This document shows, piece by piece, positions 7,897 through 15,174 of a DNA stretch of 32,557 bases. Source of the stretch: Bryobacterales bacterium (lineage in GTDB: Bacteria; Acidobacteriota; Terriglobia; Bryobacterales; Bryobacteraceae); the NCBI GenBank assembly GCA_009697505.1, contig SHUD01000026.1:1-32557 (forward strand), given 5' to 3'. Each line of letters begins with the position of its first letter. Positions within the stretch are counted from its first letter, which is position 1. Position numbers and translations under genes: made by a program. The notes under the pieces are model-generated. The model was not told the origin of the DNA. It made no database searches and was given only the letters and a program-made list of their open reading frames with translations.

Positions 7897-8586
7897 ACCG
7901 ATACGCGCGATCGCATAATGCTTCTGCTCACCGCCATCTGCGCGGTGATGTTGACCGTCAGCCTGTACAAGATCTTCCTGGTTCTGCCCGATGAAGCCAA
8001 TCAGGGAGCCATCTACCGCATCGTGTATGTACACGTGCCGGCGATCTTCACGGGCTTTACCGGTTTTTTCGTGGCGCTGGGCGGCAGTGCGGCGTATCTG
8101 GCCACGGGCAAGTTGAAATACGACGCCTTCGCCGCCGCGGTCACCGAGGTTGCGCTGGCATTCGCCACCATCGTGCTGGCCACAGGCATGATCTGGGGGC
8201 GCATCATTTGGGGAATCTGGTGGGCCTGGGACGCCCGCCTGACCACGATGCTGGTGTGCTGGCTGATCTACGCCGGCTACCTGATGCTGCGCCGGGCCAT
8301 TGAAGAGCCCACCCAGCGCGCGCGGCTTTCCGCCGTGGTCTCGATCTTCGGTTGCGTGGACATCCTCATCGTTTGGAAATCGATTGAATGGTGGCGCACG
8401 CAGCATCCCGCGCCGGTACTGAGCGTCCGCGACGGTGGCGGCATGGGCCCCGGCATGGAAGCGCCCATCTACTGGAACTGGCTCGCGTTCATGTGCCTGG
8501 CCGTCATTCTGGTGATGGTGCGTACCCGCCAGGAACGCATGGCCGGTGAAATCGACTCCCTGCGGCGCATGGCGCACTCATACTAA
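7894..8586 (+). CDS. ccmC: Haem-handling membrane protein CcmC
   Basis: A 230-residue polytopic protein with the WWD domain at residues 106-113 (WGIWWAWD, followed by ARLTT) and two candidate haem-ligand His residues, H47 in VYVHVPA and H171 in EWWRTQHP. CcmC loads haem onto CcmE at the periplasmic face. The length matches the family. It starts at the ATG of the second duplicated 17-mer, with no clear ribosome site of its own, so translation may rely on coupling with upstream frames. ccmD follows after 12 nt. Confidence 0.94.
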   Translation: MTDTRDRIMLLLTAICAVMLTVSLYKIFLVLPDEANQGAIYRIVYVHVPAIFTGFTGFFVALGGSAAYLATGKLKYDAFAAAVTEVALAFATIVLATGMIWGRIIWGIWWAWDARLTTMLVCWLIYAGYLMLRRAIEEPTQRARLSAVVSIFGCVDILIVWKSIEWWRTQHPAPVLSVRDGGGMGPGMEAPIYWNWLAFMCLAVILVMVRTRQERMAGEIDSLRRMAHSY

Positions 8587-8598
8587 GGACTCACGCGA

Positions 8599-8760
8599 AT
8601 GGATGAAGCCCGCAATCTTTCCTACATGTTCTACGGCTTTGCCGCGGCGTTCGTGATTCTGGCGATTTATGTCGCCTCTCTGGCCATGCGTGAGCGCAAG
8701 CTGCGAACGGAGATTGACCGCGTGCGCAGGATGGTCGAAGACCCCGCAAAGAAACAGTAA
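8599..8760 (+). CDS. ccmD: Small CcmD-like membrane protein
   Basis: A 53-residue protein with one membrane helix (about residues 9-29, MFYGFAAAFVILAIYVASL) and then a basic cytoplasmic tail (MRERKLRTEIDRVRRM). Size, topology, basic tail and position right after ccmC fit CcmD, which stabilises the CcmABC-CcmE complex. Sequence similarity in this tiny family is weak, so the call rests on context. Its last codons (AAA CAG TAA) form one half of an 18-bp palindrome shared with the convergent gene downstream. Confidence 0.8.
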   Translation: MDEARNLSYMFYGFAAAFVILAIYVASLAMRERKLRTEIDRVRRMVEDPAKKQ

Positions 8761-8769
8761 TTACTGTTT
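8752..8769. terminator. 18-bp palindrome joining two convergent stop codons
   Basis: AAACAGTAATTACTGTTT is a perfect palindrome centred between the TAA of the ccmD-like gene (8758-8760) and the TAA of the minus-strand gene (8761-8763). Both proteins therefore end in Lys-Gln. T-rich sequence follows on the plus strand (TTTTTCG). The stem is AT-rich and has no loop of its own, so a bidirectional terminator is possible but weak. Confidence 0.4.
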
Positions 8770-9183
8770 TTCGAAAACCTGCTTTATGTCGAAGCCGCCA
8801 TTGGACAGCGTGACGCGGGAGTCGATGGTCAGTGTTTTTCCGTCCGGCGCGAGCGTCCAAATATCTTTCTGCGTGAGCGTGGCGCCCTGAATCTCACGGC
8901 TGCTCTCGATCATCAGCTTGTCGCCAATCCACTGGGCCGAACTTTGGGAGTCGCCGCCCTGCATTTTGTTGGTGACCGGTTTGCCATCCGTGGTGTAGGT
9001 CAATTGACTAGTGATCTCGCCCTGCGGACCTTTTTGCACGATGGTCATGGTGAGCGTTAAACCTTCTTGCTTGATCGTGCGTGTAATGCCCAGCGGCGCC
9101 GGGAAACTCCCGAAATTGCTGCGTGCGAGGTTCAGCTTCCACTCCCCGGAGAGATTCGGGGTCTGCGCCTGCAGCGCTTGCAT
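8761..9183 (-). CDS. Small beta-rich conserved protein, probably secreted family
   Basis: A 140-residue protein with a regular beta-strand pattern (NLSGEWKLNLARSNFG, then GLTLTMTIVQKGPQGEITSQ and LAPDGKTLTIDSRVTLSNGG), like lipocalin-type secreted proteins common in acidobacteria. Such proteins usually carry a signal peptide. Here the first Met (MQALQAQTPNLSG) stands where a cleavage site would be, and an in-frame TAG lies four codons upstream. The N-terminus may therefore have been lost, or the protein may be cytoplasmic. The function is unknown. It converges on ccmD with no gap and is divergent from the RRM gene. Confidence 0.65.
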   Translation of the reverse strand: MQALQAQTPNLSGEWKLNLARSNFGSFPAPLGITRTIKQEGLTLTMTIVQKGPQGEITSQLTYTTDGKPVTNKMQGGDSQSSAQWIGDKLMIESSREIQGATLTQKDIWTLAPDGKTLTIDSRVTLSNGGFDIKQVFEKQ

Positions 9184-9287
9184 TCTCCAAAAGTTCTAAG
9201 GTATCCTGCGGGAAGCATTCGCCTAAGAGCCCCCGCGCCGAAGACGGGACTTCTCTTTCGACCGGGTGTGGAAAAGAGAAGATTCTG

Positions 9288-9644
9288 ATGACCAATATAT
9301 TCGTAGGGAACCTTAGCTACCAGACCACCCAGGAAGACTTGCAAGCGGCGTTCGCACAGTACGGCAATGTGGAGCGCGTCAATATCGTCACCGACCGCGA
9401 CACGGGGCAACCGCGCGGTTTTGCCTTCGTCGAAATGACCGAGCGGCGCGATGCGGAAACGGCGATCGCACAGTTGAATGGCGCCGAAATGAGCGGCCGC
9501 GCCATCAATGTAAACGAGGCCCGGCCCAAACCCGCTGGCGGCGGTGGTGGTGGCTTTGGCGGCGGCCGTGGTGGCAATCGTGGTGGTGGGGGCGGCGGCC
9601 GTGGTGGCAATCGTGGTGGGGGCGGCGGCGGCGGGCGCTGGTAG
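9288..9644 (+). CDS. RRM RNA-binding protein with Gly/Arg-rich tail
   Basis: A 118-residue protein with one RNA recognition motif (residues 2-79): RNP2 is IFVGNL (residues 4-9) and RNP1 is RGFAFVEM (about 43-50). The C-terminal tail (about residues 82-118) is almost all Gly with Arg and Asn (GGRGGNRGG units). This is the bacterial Rbp / cold-inducible type that binds single-stranded RNA, with the tail adding unspecific RNA contacts. The ATG at 9288 starts right at the RRM; the frame is open upstream but encodes nothing like the family. A TATCCT (9202-9207) about 80 nt upstream could be the -10 of a long leader. Confidence 0.93.
   Translation: MTNIFVGNLSYQTTQEDLQAAFAQYGNVERVNIVTDRDTGQPRGFAFVEMTERRDAETAIAQLNGAEMSGRAINVNEARPKPAGGGGGGFGGGRGGNRGGGGGGRGGNRGGGGGGGRW
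9561..9619 (+). repeat. 26-bp direct repeat in the Gly-rich tail
   Basis: An exact 26-bp unit occurs at 9561-9586 and 9594-9619, offset 33 nt (11 codons) so the reading frame is kept. It encodes repeated Gly/Arg/Asn and indicates growth of the tail by slippage. Confidence 0.9.
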
Positions 9645-9685
9645 ACCAGGCTTCGGTCCGGACCACATTTTCTTCCAGGCGGCAC

Positions 9686-9713
9686 TTGACATCTACACGG
9701 CGGTCCTTAGAAT
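9686..9713 (+). promoter_or_regulatory. Consensus-like sigma-70 promoter
   Basis: TTGACA (9686-9691), 16-bp spacer, TAGAAT (9708-9713). The predicted start of transcription is near 9720, about a dozen nt before the ATG of the small CxxC protein. It is the best promoter match seen in the window, and probably also serves yvcK and glmU downstream. Confidence 0.75.
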
Positions 9714-9732
9714 AGGGATACTTATCTCTTCT

Positions 9733-9906
9733 ATGCCGGGCTGTGAACACACGCGCACCGAATTTCTGATGCGGCGGGATGCGGTGGATTACGTGCGCTG
9801 CCTGCAATGCGACGCGGTTTTCGAGGCGGACGACCTGGAGCAGTTGCCTGCCTTCGAGGACGCCGGCGACGAAGACCCCAAGAAACCCCGCAAGCGGGCT
9901 TCCTGA
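9733..9906 (+). CDS. Small CxxC protein of unknown function
   Basis: A 57-residue protein. A Cys-His pair near the N-terminus (MPGCEHTRTEF) and a CLQC motif about 18 residues on suggest one zinc site, followed by an acidic region (DDLEQLPAFEDAGDED) and a basic end (PKKPRKRAS). The frame is open upstream, but that part is the Gly-rich tail of the RRM gene read in another frame. The ATG at 9733 fits the strong promoter just upstream, giving a very short leader. It precedes yvcK by about 45 nt. Conserved-protein status is likely from composition and context, but no function can be given. Confidence 0.65.
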   Translation: MPGCEHTRTEFLMRRDAVDYVRCLQCDAVFEADDLEQLPAFEDAGDEDPKKPRKRAS

Positions 9907-9939
9907 AATTTGCAGTGCTCAGCGTGAGATCCTGAGAGC

Positions 9940-9945
9940 AGGAGG
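9940..9945 (+). promoter_or_regulatory. Perfect Shine-Dalgarno that places the yvcK start at a CTG
   Basis: AGGAGG lies 6 nt before a CTG (9952) in the yvcK frame. No ATG, GTG or TTG occurs in that frame between the upstream TGA (9925-9927) and the TTG at 10021, which lies inside the conserved domain. Confidence 0.7.
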
Positions 9946-9951
9946 AATTTT

Positions 9952-10989
9952 CTGCCCCGTTCCGCGCCCACGCCGCCGCTAAAAATTGTTTCGATTGGTG
10001 GAGGCACTGGATTATCCACCTTGCTTCGCGGGTTGAAGCGCTATGTGAAGGCCGGCGAAGGGGCCGTTGAGATTACAGCGATTGTTACCGTCAGCGACGA
10101 CGGCGGAAGTTCCGGCCGCTTGCGCCGCGAGTTCGATGTTCTGCCGCCCGGCGACATCCGCAACTGCATGGTTGCGCTCTCGGAAGACGAGGCGCTCCTC
10201 ACCCGCCTGTTTCAGTACCGCTTTTCGAGCGGCCGCGGACTCAAGGGGCACAGCTTCGGCAACCTGTTTCTCACGGCCATGACGCACCTGACGGGAGACT
10301 TCGCTTCCGCCGTCACGCTGTCGTCCCAGGTGGTCCACGTCCTGGGCCGGATTTATCCGTCGACATCGGCGAAGGTTACTCTCGAAGCCGTGCTTGCCAA
10401 TGGACAGAAGGTCGCCGGCGAGACGCGCATCAGCCGGAGCCGGGTTCGTATTGACCGGATCGCTCTGAAGCCCAGCAAGCCGAAGCCTCTGGAGGAAACA
10501 CTGGAAGCGATCGCCAGCGCGGATCTGATCACGCTAGGCCCGGGATCGCTGTTTACCAGCGTGATTCCGAACCTGCTGGTTTCCGGCATCCCGCAGGCGA
10601 TCGCGAAATCTCCGGCGCTGAAGGCATACTTCGTGAACCTGATGTCACAACCCGGCGAGACCACTGGCTTGCGGGCCTCCGATCACGTGCAGGCGCTTTT
10701 GCGTCATTGCGGGCGCGCCCGGCCGATCCTGGATGTGTGCGTGGTGAATACCGCGCCGCTGACAGGCCGTGCGTTGCGCAAGTATCAAGCGCAATCCGCT
10801 CAGCCGGTGGAAATCGACGTAGAGAACCTGACCGGCATGGGAATCGACGTGCTGGCCACCGACTTGCTGCGCATGCGGCGGGCGGGACCCGATGCAAGAA
10901 TCCGGCATGATCCCGGGGTGATCGGAGCGGTGGCCATGGAATTGGCGCAGCAAGGCCGGCGGAGAAAGCGGAGACGAAACCTTCTATGA
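9952..10989 (+). CDS. yvcK: YvcK/CofD-like gluconeogenesis factor (apparent CTG start)
   Basis: About 345 residues from the CTG. The N-terminal Rossmann motif KIVSIGGGTGLSTLLRGLK (residues 11-29) is essential for the family's UDP-sugar binding. Further blocks are TVSDDGGSSGRLRREF, PPGDIRNCMVALS, GHSFGNLFL, LGPGSLFTSVIPNLL and a PGETTG loop. YvcK proteins bind UDP-GlcNAc and link carbon flow to cell-wall synthesis and shape. Starting at TTG 10021 would remove the GGGTGLS motif, so the real start must be upstream, and the only ribosome site there points to CTG 9952. The stop overlaps the glmU ATG (ATGA), a fitting partner because GlmU makes UDP-GlcNAc. Confidence 0.9.
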   Translation: MPRSAPTPPLKIVSIGGGTGLSTLLRGLKRYVKAGEGAVEITAIVTVSDDGGSSGRLRREFDVLPPGDIRNCMVALSEDEALLTRLFQYRFSSGRGLKGHSFGNLFLTAMTHLTGDFASAVTLSSQVVHVLGRIYPSTSAKVTLEAVLANGQKVAGETRISRSRVRIDRIALKPSKPKPLEETLEAIASADLITLGPGSLFTSVIPNLLVSGIPQAIAKSPALKAYFVNLMSQPGETTGLRASDHVQALLRHCGRARPILDVCVVNTAPLTGRALRKYQAQSAQPVEIDVENLTGMGIDVLATDLLRMRRAGPDARIRHDPGVIGAVAMELAQQGRRRKRRRNLL

Positions 10990-12401
10990 ACACAACCGTC
11001 GTGATTCTTGCCGCGGGTTTGGGGACCCGCATGCGCTCCAAGCGGGCCAAAGTGTTGCATCGCGCCGGAGGATTGGCTCTGGTGGAGCAGGTGGTCCAGG
11101 CGGCGCTTGCCGTGGCGCCCCCCGAACGCATCGTCGTCGTGACCGGCCATCAGGCCGAAGCCGTGGAAGAATTATTGTGGCCCGCCGGTGTGCGTTTTGC
11201 GCGCCAGGTGGAACAACGCGGCACCGGCCATGCGCTGATGTGCGCCCGGGAACAACTCGAACTTGCCGATCCCAAGCACGATGGCTTGCTCATGGTGCTC
11301 TACGGGGATACGCCGCTGCTGGCCGCGGCCACGCTCAAGAAGCTGCGGGACCAGCAGGCGGAATCGAAAGCCGCGGCGACCCTCATTACGACGACGCTGG
11401 AGAACCCGGCTGGATACGGCCGGGTGATTGTCGCTGAGCAAGGGGCTGAGCAAGGAGCCGAGCAGGGCAACGTAATCGCGATCGTGGAGCACCAGGCCGC
11501 GCGTCCCGAACAATTGCTGGTCCGCCTGATCAACTCCGGCATCTACTGTTTCCGCTCCCGGTGGCTGTGGAAACACATGGGAGAGATTCAACCGGATCCG
11601 GCATCCGGGGAACTGTACCTCACCGCCCTGGCGGAAATCCTGAACCGCCACGGGCTGCAGGTCCGGCAACTGCATGTGGAGGAACCCAGCGAATTGCTCG
11701 GTATCAACACGCGGGTCGAATTGGCCGCCGCCGACCGCCTCCTGCGCGCCCGCAAGGCGCGGGAGCTAATGTTGTCCGGCGTCACCATTGAGCGGCCGGA
11801 GACCGTGACCATTGACGCGCTGGTGCGCGTCGGCGCCGATACCATCATCGAGCCGTTCGCGCGTCTGACCGGAAATACCGTGGTCGGCGAAGACTGCCGC
11901 ATCGGGCAGGGGGCCATCTTGGAATCCGCCACATTGTCGCACGACGTCACGATTGCGCCGTATACCCTCATCAGCGATTCACGCGTTGATCCCGGTGCGC
12001 AGGTCGGTCCGTTCGCGCGGATCCGCATGGACGCGCAAGTCGGGCCGCAGGCTCGCATCGGCAATTTCGTGGAGTTGAAGAAGACCCGCTTCGGCGCGGG
12101 CGCCAAGAGCCAGCACTTGGCTTACCTGGGCGATGCGGAAGTCGGCGAGCGCGCCAACATCGGCGCTGGAACCATCACCTGCAACTACGATGGCGAGAAG
12201 AAACACGCGACCAAGATCGGCGCGGGAGCATTCGTCGGCAGCAATGCAACGCTGGTCGCGCCGCTGGAAATCGGCGAAGAGAGCTACATCGGTGCGGGTA
12301 GTGTGATCACGGAGGCGGTTCCCGCGCACGCGCTTGCTCTCGGCCGCGGGCGGCAAGTAAACAAACCCGGCTGGGTCAAGAAACGCAAGAAGAAAGCCTA
12401 A
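10986..12401 (+). CDS. glmU: Bifunctional UDP-GlcNAc synthase GlmU
   Basis: 471 residues, slightly longer than the usual 450-460. The N-terminal uridyltransferase has LAAGLGTRMRSK (residues 8-19) and KVLH. The C-terminal left-handed beta-helix acetyltransferase shows hexapeptide repeats from about residue 265, the block IGNFVELKKT, catalytic His at about 377 in SQHLAYLGD, and GAGTITCNYDG. It acetylates glucosamine-1-phosphate and then makes UDP-GlcNAc for peptidoglycan and lipopolysaccharide. A short AEQG x3 repeat is inserted in the uridyltransferase domain. It overlaps yvcK by 4 nt and converges with truB 7 nt away. Confidence 0.96.
   Translation: MNTTVVILAAGLGTRMRSKRAKVLHRAGGLALVEQVVQAALAVAPPERIVVVTGHQAEAVEELLWPAGVRFARQVEQRGTGHALMCAREQLELADPKHDGLLMVLYGDTPLLAAATLKKLRDQQAESKAAATLITTTLENPAGYGRVIVAEQGAEQGAEQGNVIAIVEHQAARPEQLLVRLINSGIYCFRSRWLWKHMGEIQPDPASGELYLTALAEILNRHGLQVRQLHVEEPSELLGINTRVELAAADRLLRARKARELMLSGVTIERPETVTIDALVRVGADTIIEPFARLTGNTVVGEDCRIGQGAILESATLSHDVTIAPYTLISDSRVDPGAQVGPFARIRMDAQVGPQARIGNFVELKKTRFGAGAKSQHLAYLGDAEVGERANIGAGTITCNYDGEKKHATKIGAGAFVGSNATLVAPLEIGEESYIGAGSVITEAVPAHALALGRGRQVNKPGWVKKRKKKA
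11433..11468 (+). repeat. Three tandem 12-bp units in glmU (AEQG x3)
   Basis: Three near-identical 12-nt units encode AEQGAEQGAEQG. They differ only at third positions, so the repeat is not very recent. It lies in a surface loop between GYGRVIV and NVIAIVEH. Confidence 0.9.
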
Positions 12402-12408
12402 CTCCGGA

Positions 12409-13290
12409 TCACAGCACCAGAACCGGGTGATACAAGTGGGGCAGTATCGCTTCCCCGATTGCCGCGAGTTGACCCTCCTGCGTCACTGCTTTCACGTAAC
12501 GCGCCTCTCCCCGCGCCTGAAACGGTGAAACCCGGAAGTCACGGCCATTGCGGATATGCGTCAGAGTCGCGGTGTCGACGATTTCCACCGGAAACTCGGG
12601 CAGTAATCCGGCTGCCGGCAACAGGGCCTCGTGCAGACGGCCCTCGGCGGCCAAGGCCGCAAGTTGTTCCAGCGCGCGCGCTTCCTCGATGCGGAAATCG
12701 CCGGAAGCCAGCCGCCGCAGGGCCTGCAGAAACGCCCCGCGGCCCATCACCTTTCCCGCATCATGGGCGATGCCGCGAATGTAGGTTCCGGCTGAGCAAT
12801 GGATACGCACGGTGGCCTCACAGCCTGCAATCGCGATGACTTCCAAGGAAGTCACGTTCACCGGCACCGGCTTGAGTTCCACCGGCAGATTCTTGCGGGC
12901 CCGCTCGTAGGCAGGGCGGCCGTCAATCTTTTTGGCGGAGACCGGCGGGGGCGTCTGCAAGAACTCGCCGCGAAAGCGAGCAAAGATGGCATCCACGGCA
13001 TCCCGCTCCAGGACCACGGGCACTTCCGGCGACGTGGGCGCGCCGTCCATGTCGTAACTGTCCGTCGAGTAACCAAAGTGGACCACGCCCTCGTAGATCT
13101 TGTCGTTGTGGGTAAAGAACTGCGCCAGTCGCGTGGCTCGTCCGATGACCAGCGGAAGTACGCCCGTCGCCCCGGGGTCCAAGGTGCCCAGGTGCCCGAC
13201 CTTGCGCGTTCCTGCCAGGCGGCGCATCTTGTTGACGACATCGTGCGAGGTCCATTCGCGCGGCTTATCTACGACGATGACTCCATCCAC
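12409..13290 (-). CDS. truB: tRNA pseudouridine-55 synthase TruB
   Basis: 293 residues. Motifs: N-terminal GVIVVDKPREWTSHDVVNK, then KVGHLGTLDPGATGVLPL with the catalytic Asp at residue 38, YEGVVHFGYSTDSYD, and CSAGTYIRGIAHDAG. A shorter C-terminal PUA-like region follows. It converts U55 to pseudouridine in the T-loop of tRNAs. The family often sits in the nusA-infB-rbfA cluster; here it stands alone, convergent to glmU, divergent from the broken gene at 13356. Confidence 0.96.
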   Translation of the reverse strand: MDGVIVVDKPREWTSHDVVNKMRRLAGTRKVGHLGTLDPGATGVLPLVIGRATRLAQFFTHNDKIYEGVVHFGYSTDSYDMDGAPTSPEVPVVLERDAVDAIFARFRGEFLQTPPPVSAKKIDGRPAYERARKNLPVELKPVPVNVTSLEVIAIAGCEATVRIHCSAGTYIRGIAHDAGKVMGRGAFLQALRRLASGDFRIEEARALEQLAALAAEGRLHEALLPAAGLLPEFPVEIVDTATLTHIRNGRDFRVSPFQARGEARYVKAVTQEGQLAAIGEAILPHLYHPVLVL

Positions 13291-13330
13291 TGAAGTAAAT
13301 TTAGCAGGTATGCAAATATGGAGTTACGGT

Positions 13331-13349
13331 TAGAATAGAGACACGGAGG
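13331..13349 (+). promoter_or_regulatory. -10-like TAGAAT and ribosome site before the broken gene
   Basis: TAGAAT (13331-13336) is followed by GGAGG (13345-13349), 6 nt before the ATG at 13356. No convincing -35 is seen. The intact start signals suggest that the gene decayed recently or is still expressed. Confidence 0.35.
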
Positions 13350-13355
13350 CTTGTG

Positions 13356-14443
13356 ATGAAAAAACTTGTTGTTGCAATGCTGTTTTGCGGCCCCGCTGTG
13401 GTGCTGCGCGCCGATTTTACCTATCAGGAAACCACGCAAATGACCGGCGGCGCCATGATTGGCACGCTGCAGGCCCTTGGCCCCTTGACCCGCGCCGCGC
13501 CGCGCGCGAGCCCATCGTTTCCACGCACATCGTCAAGGGCAACCGCATGGCCAGCATCACGAAAGACCGCACGAGCGTGATCGATCTGGACAAGGAAACC
13601 ATCACGACGATTGACAACGCAAAGAAGACCTATTCCGTGATGACCTTCGCCGAGATGAAACAGGCGATGGAAGACGCGATGAAGCGCATGCAGAGCCGGC
13701 AGAAGAATGGTAAGGGCGACGATGTGCAGGCGCAGTTCAAGATTTCGGCCAAGGCCACCGGCCAGAGCAAGACGGTCCAGGGCCTGAACGCAGAGGAAAT
13801 GTTGATCACCATGACCATGGAGGGCGCCAACAGCGCCGGCGATACGGGGGCGATGGAAATGACGACGGACGCCTGGTACGCGCCGGTTCCCGGATACGAC
13901 GACGTGAAGGCGTTCCACCGGAAAATGGCCGAGAAGCTGGGCGGCACGTTCGGTTCCGGACTGCAACAGATGGGGCAGATGGCGGCGATGCAGGGCGGCG
14001 GAGCCAACATGAGCCAGGGCATGGAACAGGTGGCCAAGGAATTGGCGAAGATCGATGGAGTGCCCGTCGAGAGTGTGATTAAGATGGGTGCGAGCGGGAC
14101 ATCCGCCAATGCGACAACCGCAAATACAGCAGCCCCTCCCGCGCCGCGCGCCGAATCTCAGGACAAGCGCGAATCGGCGGCCAGTGCGATTGCCGGTGCC
14201 GCTCTGGGCCGTTTCGGCGGCTTCGGCCGCAAGAAAAAAGAAGAACCGCCGCGGGAGCAGCCGCCGCAGGAACAACCCAGGTCCGCTGGACAGGCTCCAC
14301 CAGCGGCCTCCGGAACGCTCATGGAAATGACGATGACGTCGACCAGTTTTTCTTCTGCTCCGGCGGATGCCTACAAGTTTGAGATTCCGGCGGGATTCAA
14401 ACCGGTGGAGCCGGAAATGCGCCGCGCGGGGCGGGGCAACTAG
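13356..14443 (+). pseudogene. Secreted protein of unknown function, frameshifted near residue 50
   Basis: The first frame gives a signal peptide (MKKLVVAMLFCGPAVVLRAD) and a mature start FTYQETTQMTGGAMIGTLQ. After LGPLTRAA it runs out of sense and stops at 13580. From about 13508 the protein continues in another frame (REPIVSTHIVKGNRMASITK and VIDLDKETITTIDNAKKTYS) to 14443, about 310 further residues. The break lies in three tandem copies of CGCGC (13491-13505); removing 5 nt restores one frame reading LTRAAREPIVS. The C-terminal half has a Met/Gln-rich part, a basic FGRKKKEE stretch and a Pro/Gln linker, then EMTMTSTSFSSAPADAYKFE. I recognise no named family; the opening resembles secreted proteins that act on conjugated or metal ligands, but that is not firm. 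Confidence 0.8.
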
Positions 14444-14449
14444 GCCGCT

Positions 14450-15097
14450 CTATTTTTCGTACTTGCGCGCGAAGGTGGAAAGCTCAATCGCGTCCACTGC
14501 TGCCTTCGCCTGGCGGAACGATTCGGGGTCCGGCAGCGGGCCGATGAGGACGCGGAAGATTCTATCGCTGGGGCCCGGCGCCACGAACGCGTCGAATCCA
14601 TGACTGCGCAGGCCTTCGGCGAGGATGATTGCCATACCTCTTTCGACGGCGCCCATCTGGATGTAGACTTTGCCGGTTACCGGCTCCGCGAAAAGCGGTT
14701 GCGCCGATTTCGACGTGGCCGGCGGCGTTTGCGGATCCGCCTTAGGCTGCGCGACTTTGGGTTGTACGACGATGGAAGCCGTAGGCAGAGGTGCCGGTGG
14801 CGTCTGGGGCACGGCTTGCGGGGTTGTGGCAGGCGCGGGTTCCGGCGGCTTCACGTCGGCCGCGGCAACTTTTTTGGCGGTCGTCGACTTGCCGGCCAGA
14901 TATGCCAACGACGAGCACGCCGCGATCACGATCACCGCGACGAACAGCCAACTGGCAATTTGCGCGCGGCCCAGTACGATCTCGTATTCCCCGGTTTCCT
15001 GCTGCGCTGCTTCGGATACCTTCTCTTCCGGGCGCGCCGGCGCGGGCTCGGGACTGGGCGCTGGTTCCGGTGGGGCCTGATCCAGAATACTTAACAT
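14450..15097 (-). CDS. Membrane-anchored SPOR-domain protein
   Basis: 215 residues. A Pro/Glu/Ala-rich cytoplasmic N-terminus leads to a single membrane helix (about residues 48-70, ASWLFVAVIVIAACSSLAYL). A long Pro/Ala/Lys periplasmic linker follows, then a C-terminal SPOR-type domain (about residues 140-212; KVYIQMGAVERGMAIILAEG, RIFRVLIGPL). SPOR domains bind glycan strands stripped of stem peptides at division sites, so a role in cell division or envelope is likely. It converges with the frameshifted gene, 6 nt away. Confidence 0.85.
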   Translation of the reverse strand: MLSILDQAPPEPAPSPEPAPARPEEKVSEAAQQETGEYEIVLGRAQIASWLFVAVIVIAACSSLAYLAGKSTTAKKVAAADVKPPEPAPATTPQAVPQTPPAPLPTASIVVQPKVAQPKADPQTPPATSKSAQPLFAEPVTGKVYIQMGAVERGMAIILAEGLRSHGFDAFVAPGPSDRIFRVLIGPLPDPESFRQAKAAVDAIELSTFARKYEK

Positions 15098-15174
15098 CAG
15101 TCTACTTATCGGCGAAAGCGGACCGGAACTACAGGGTTTCCCCCGGCGTTCCCCGGTCTTTCCCCCCAGCCCGC

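Noticed and set aside
9123-9287. N-terminal extension of the RRM protein
   Set aside because: The frame is open, but the extension is unlike the family and the RRM begins exactly at the ATG 9288.
9541-9640. GGTGG-type repeats as a CRISPR-like or regulatory array
   Set aside because: They encode the Gly/Arg tail of the RRM protein in frame; no spacers of constant length.
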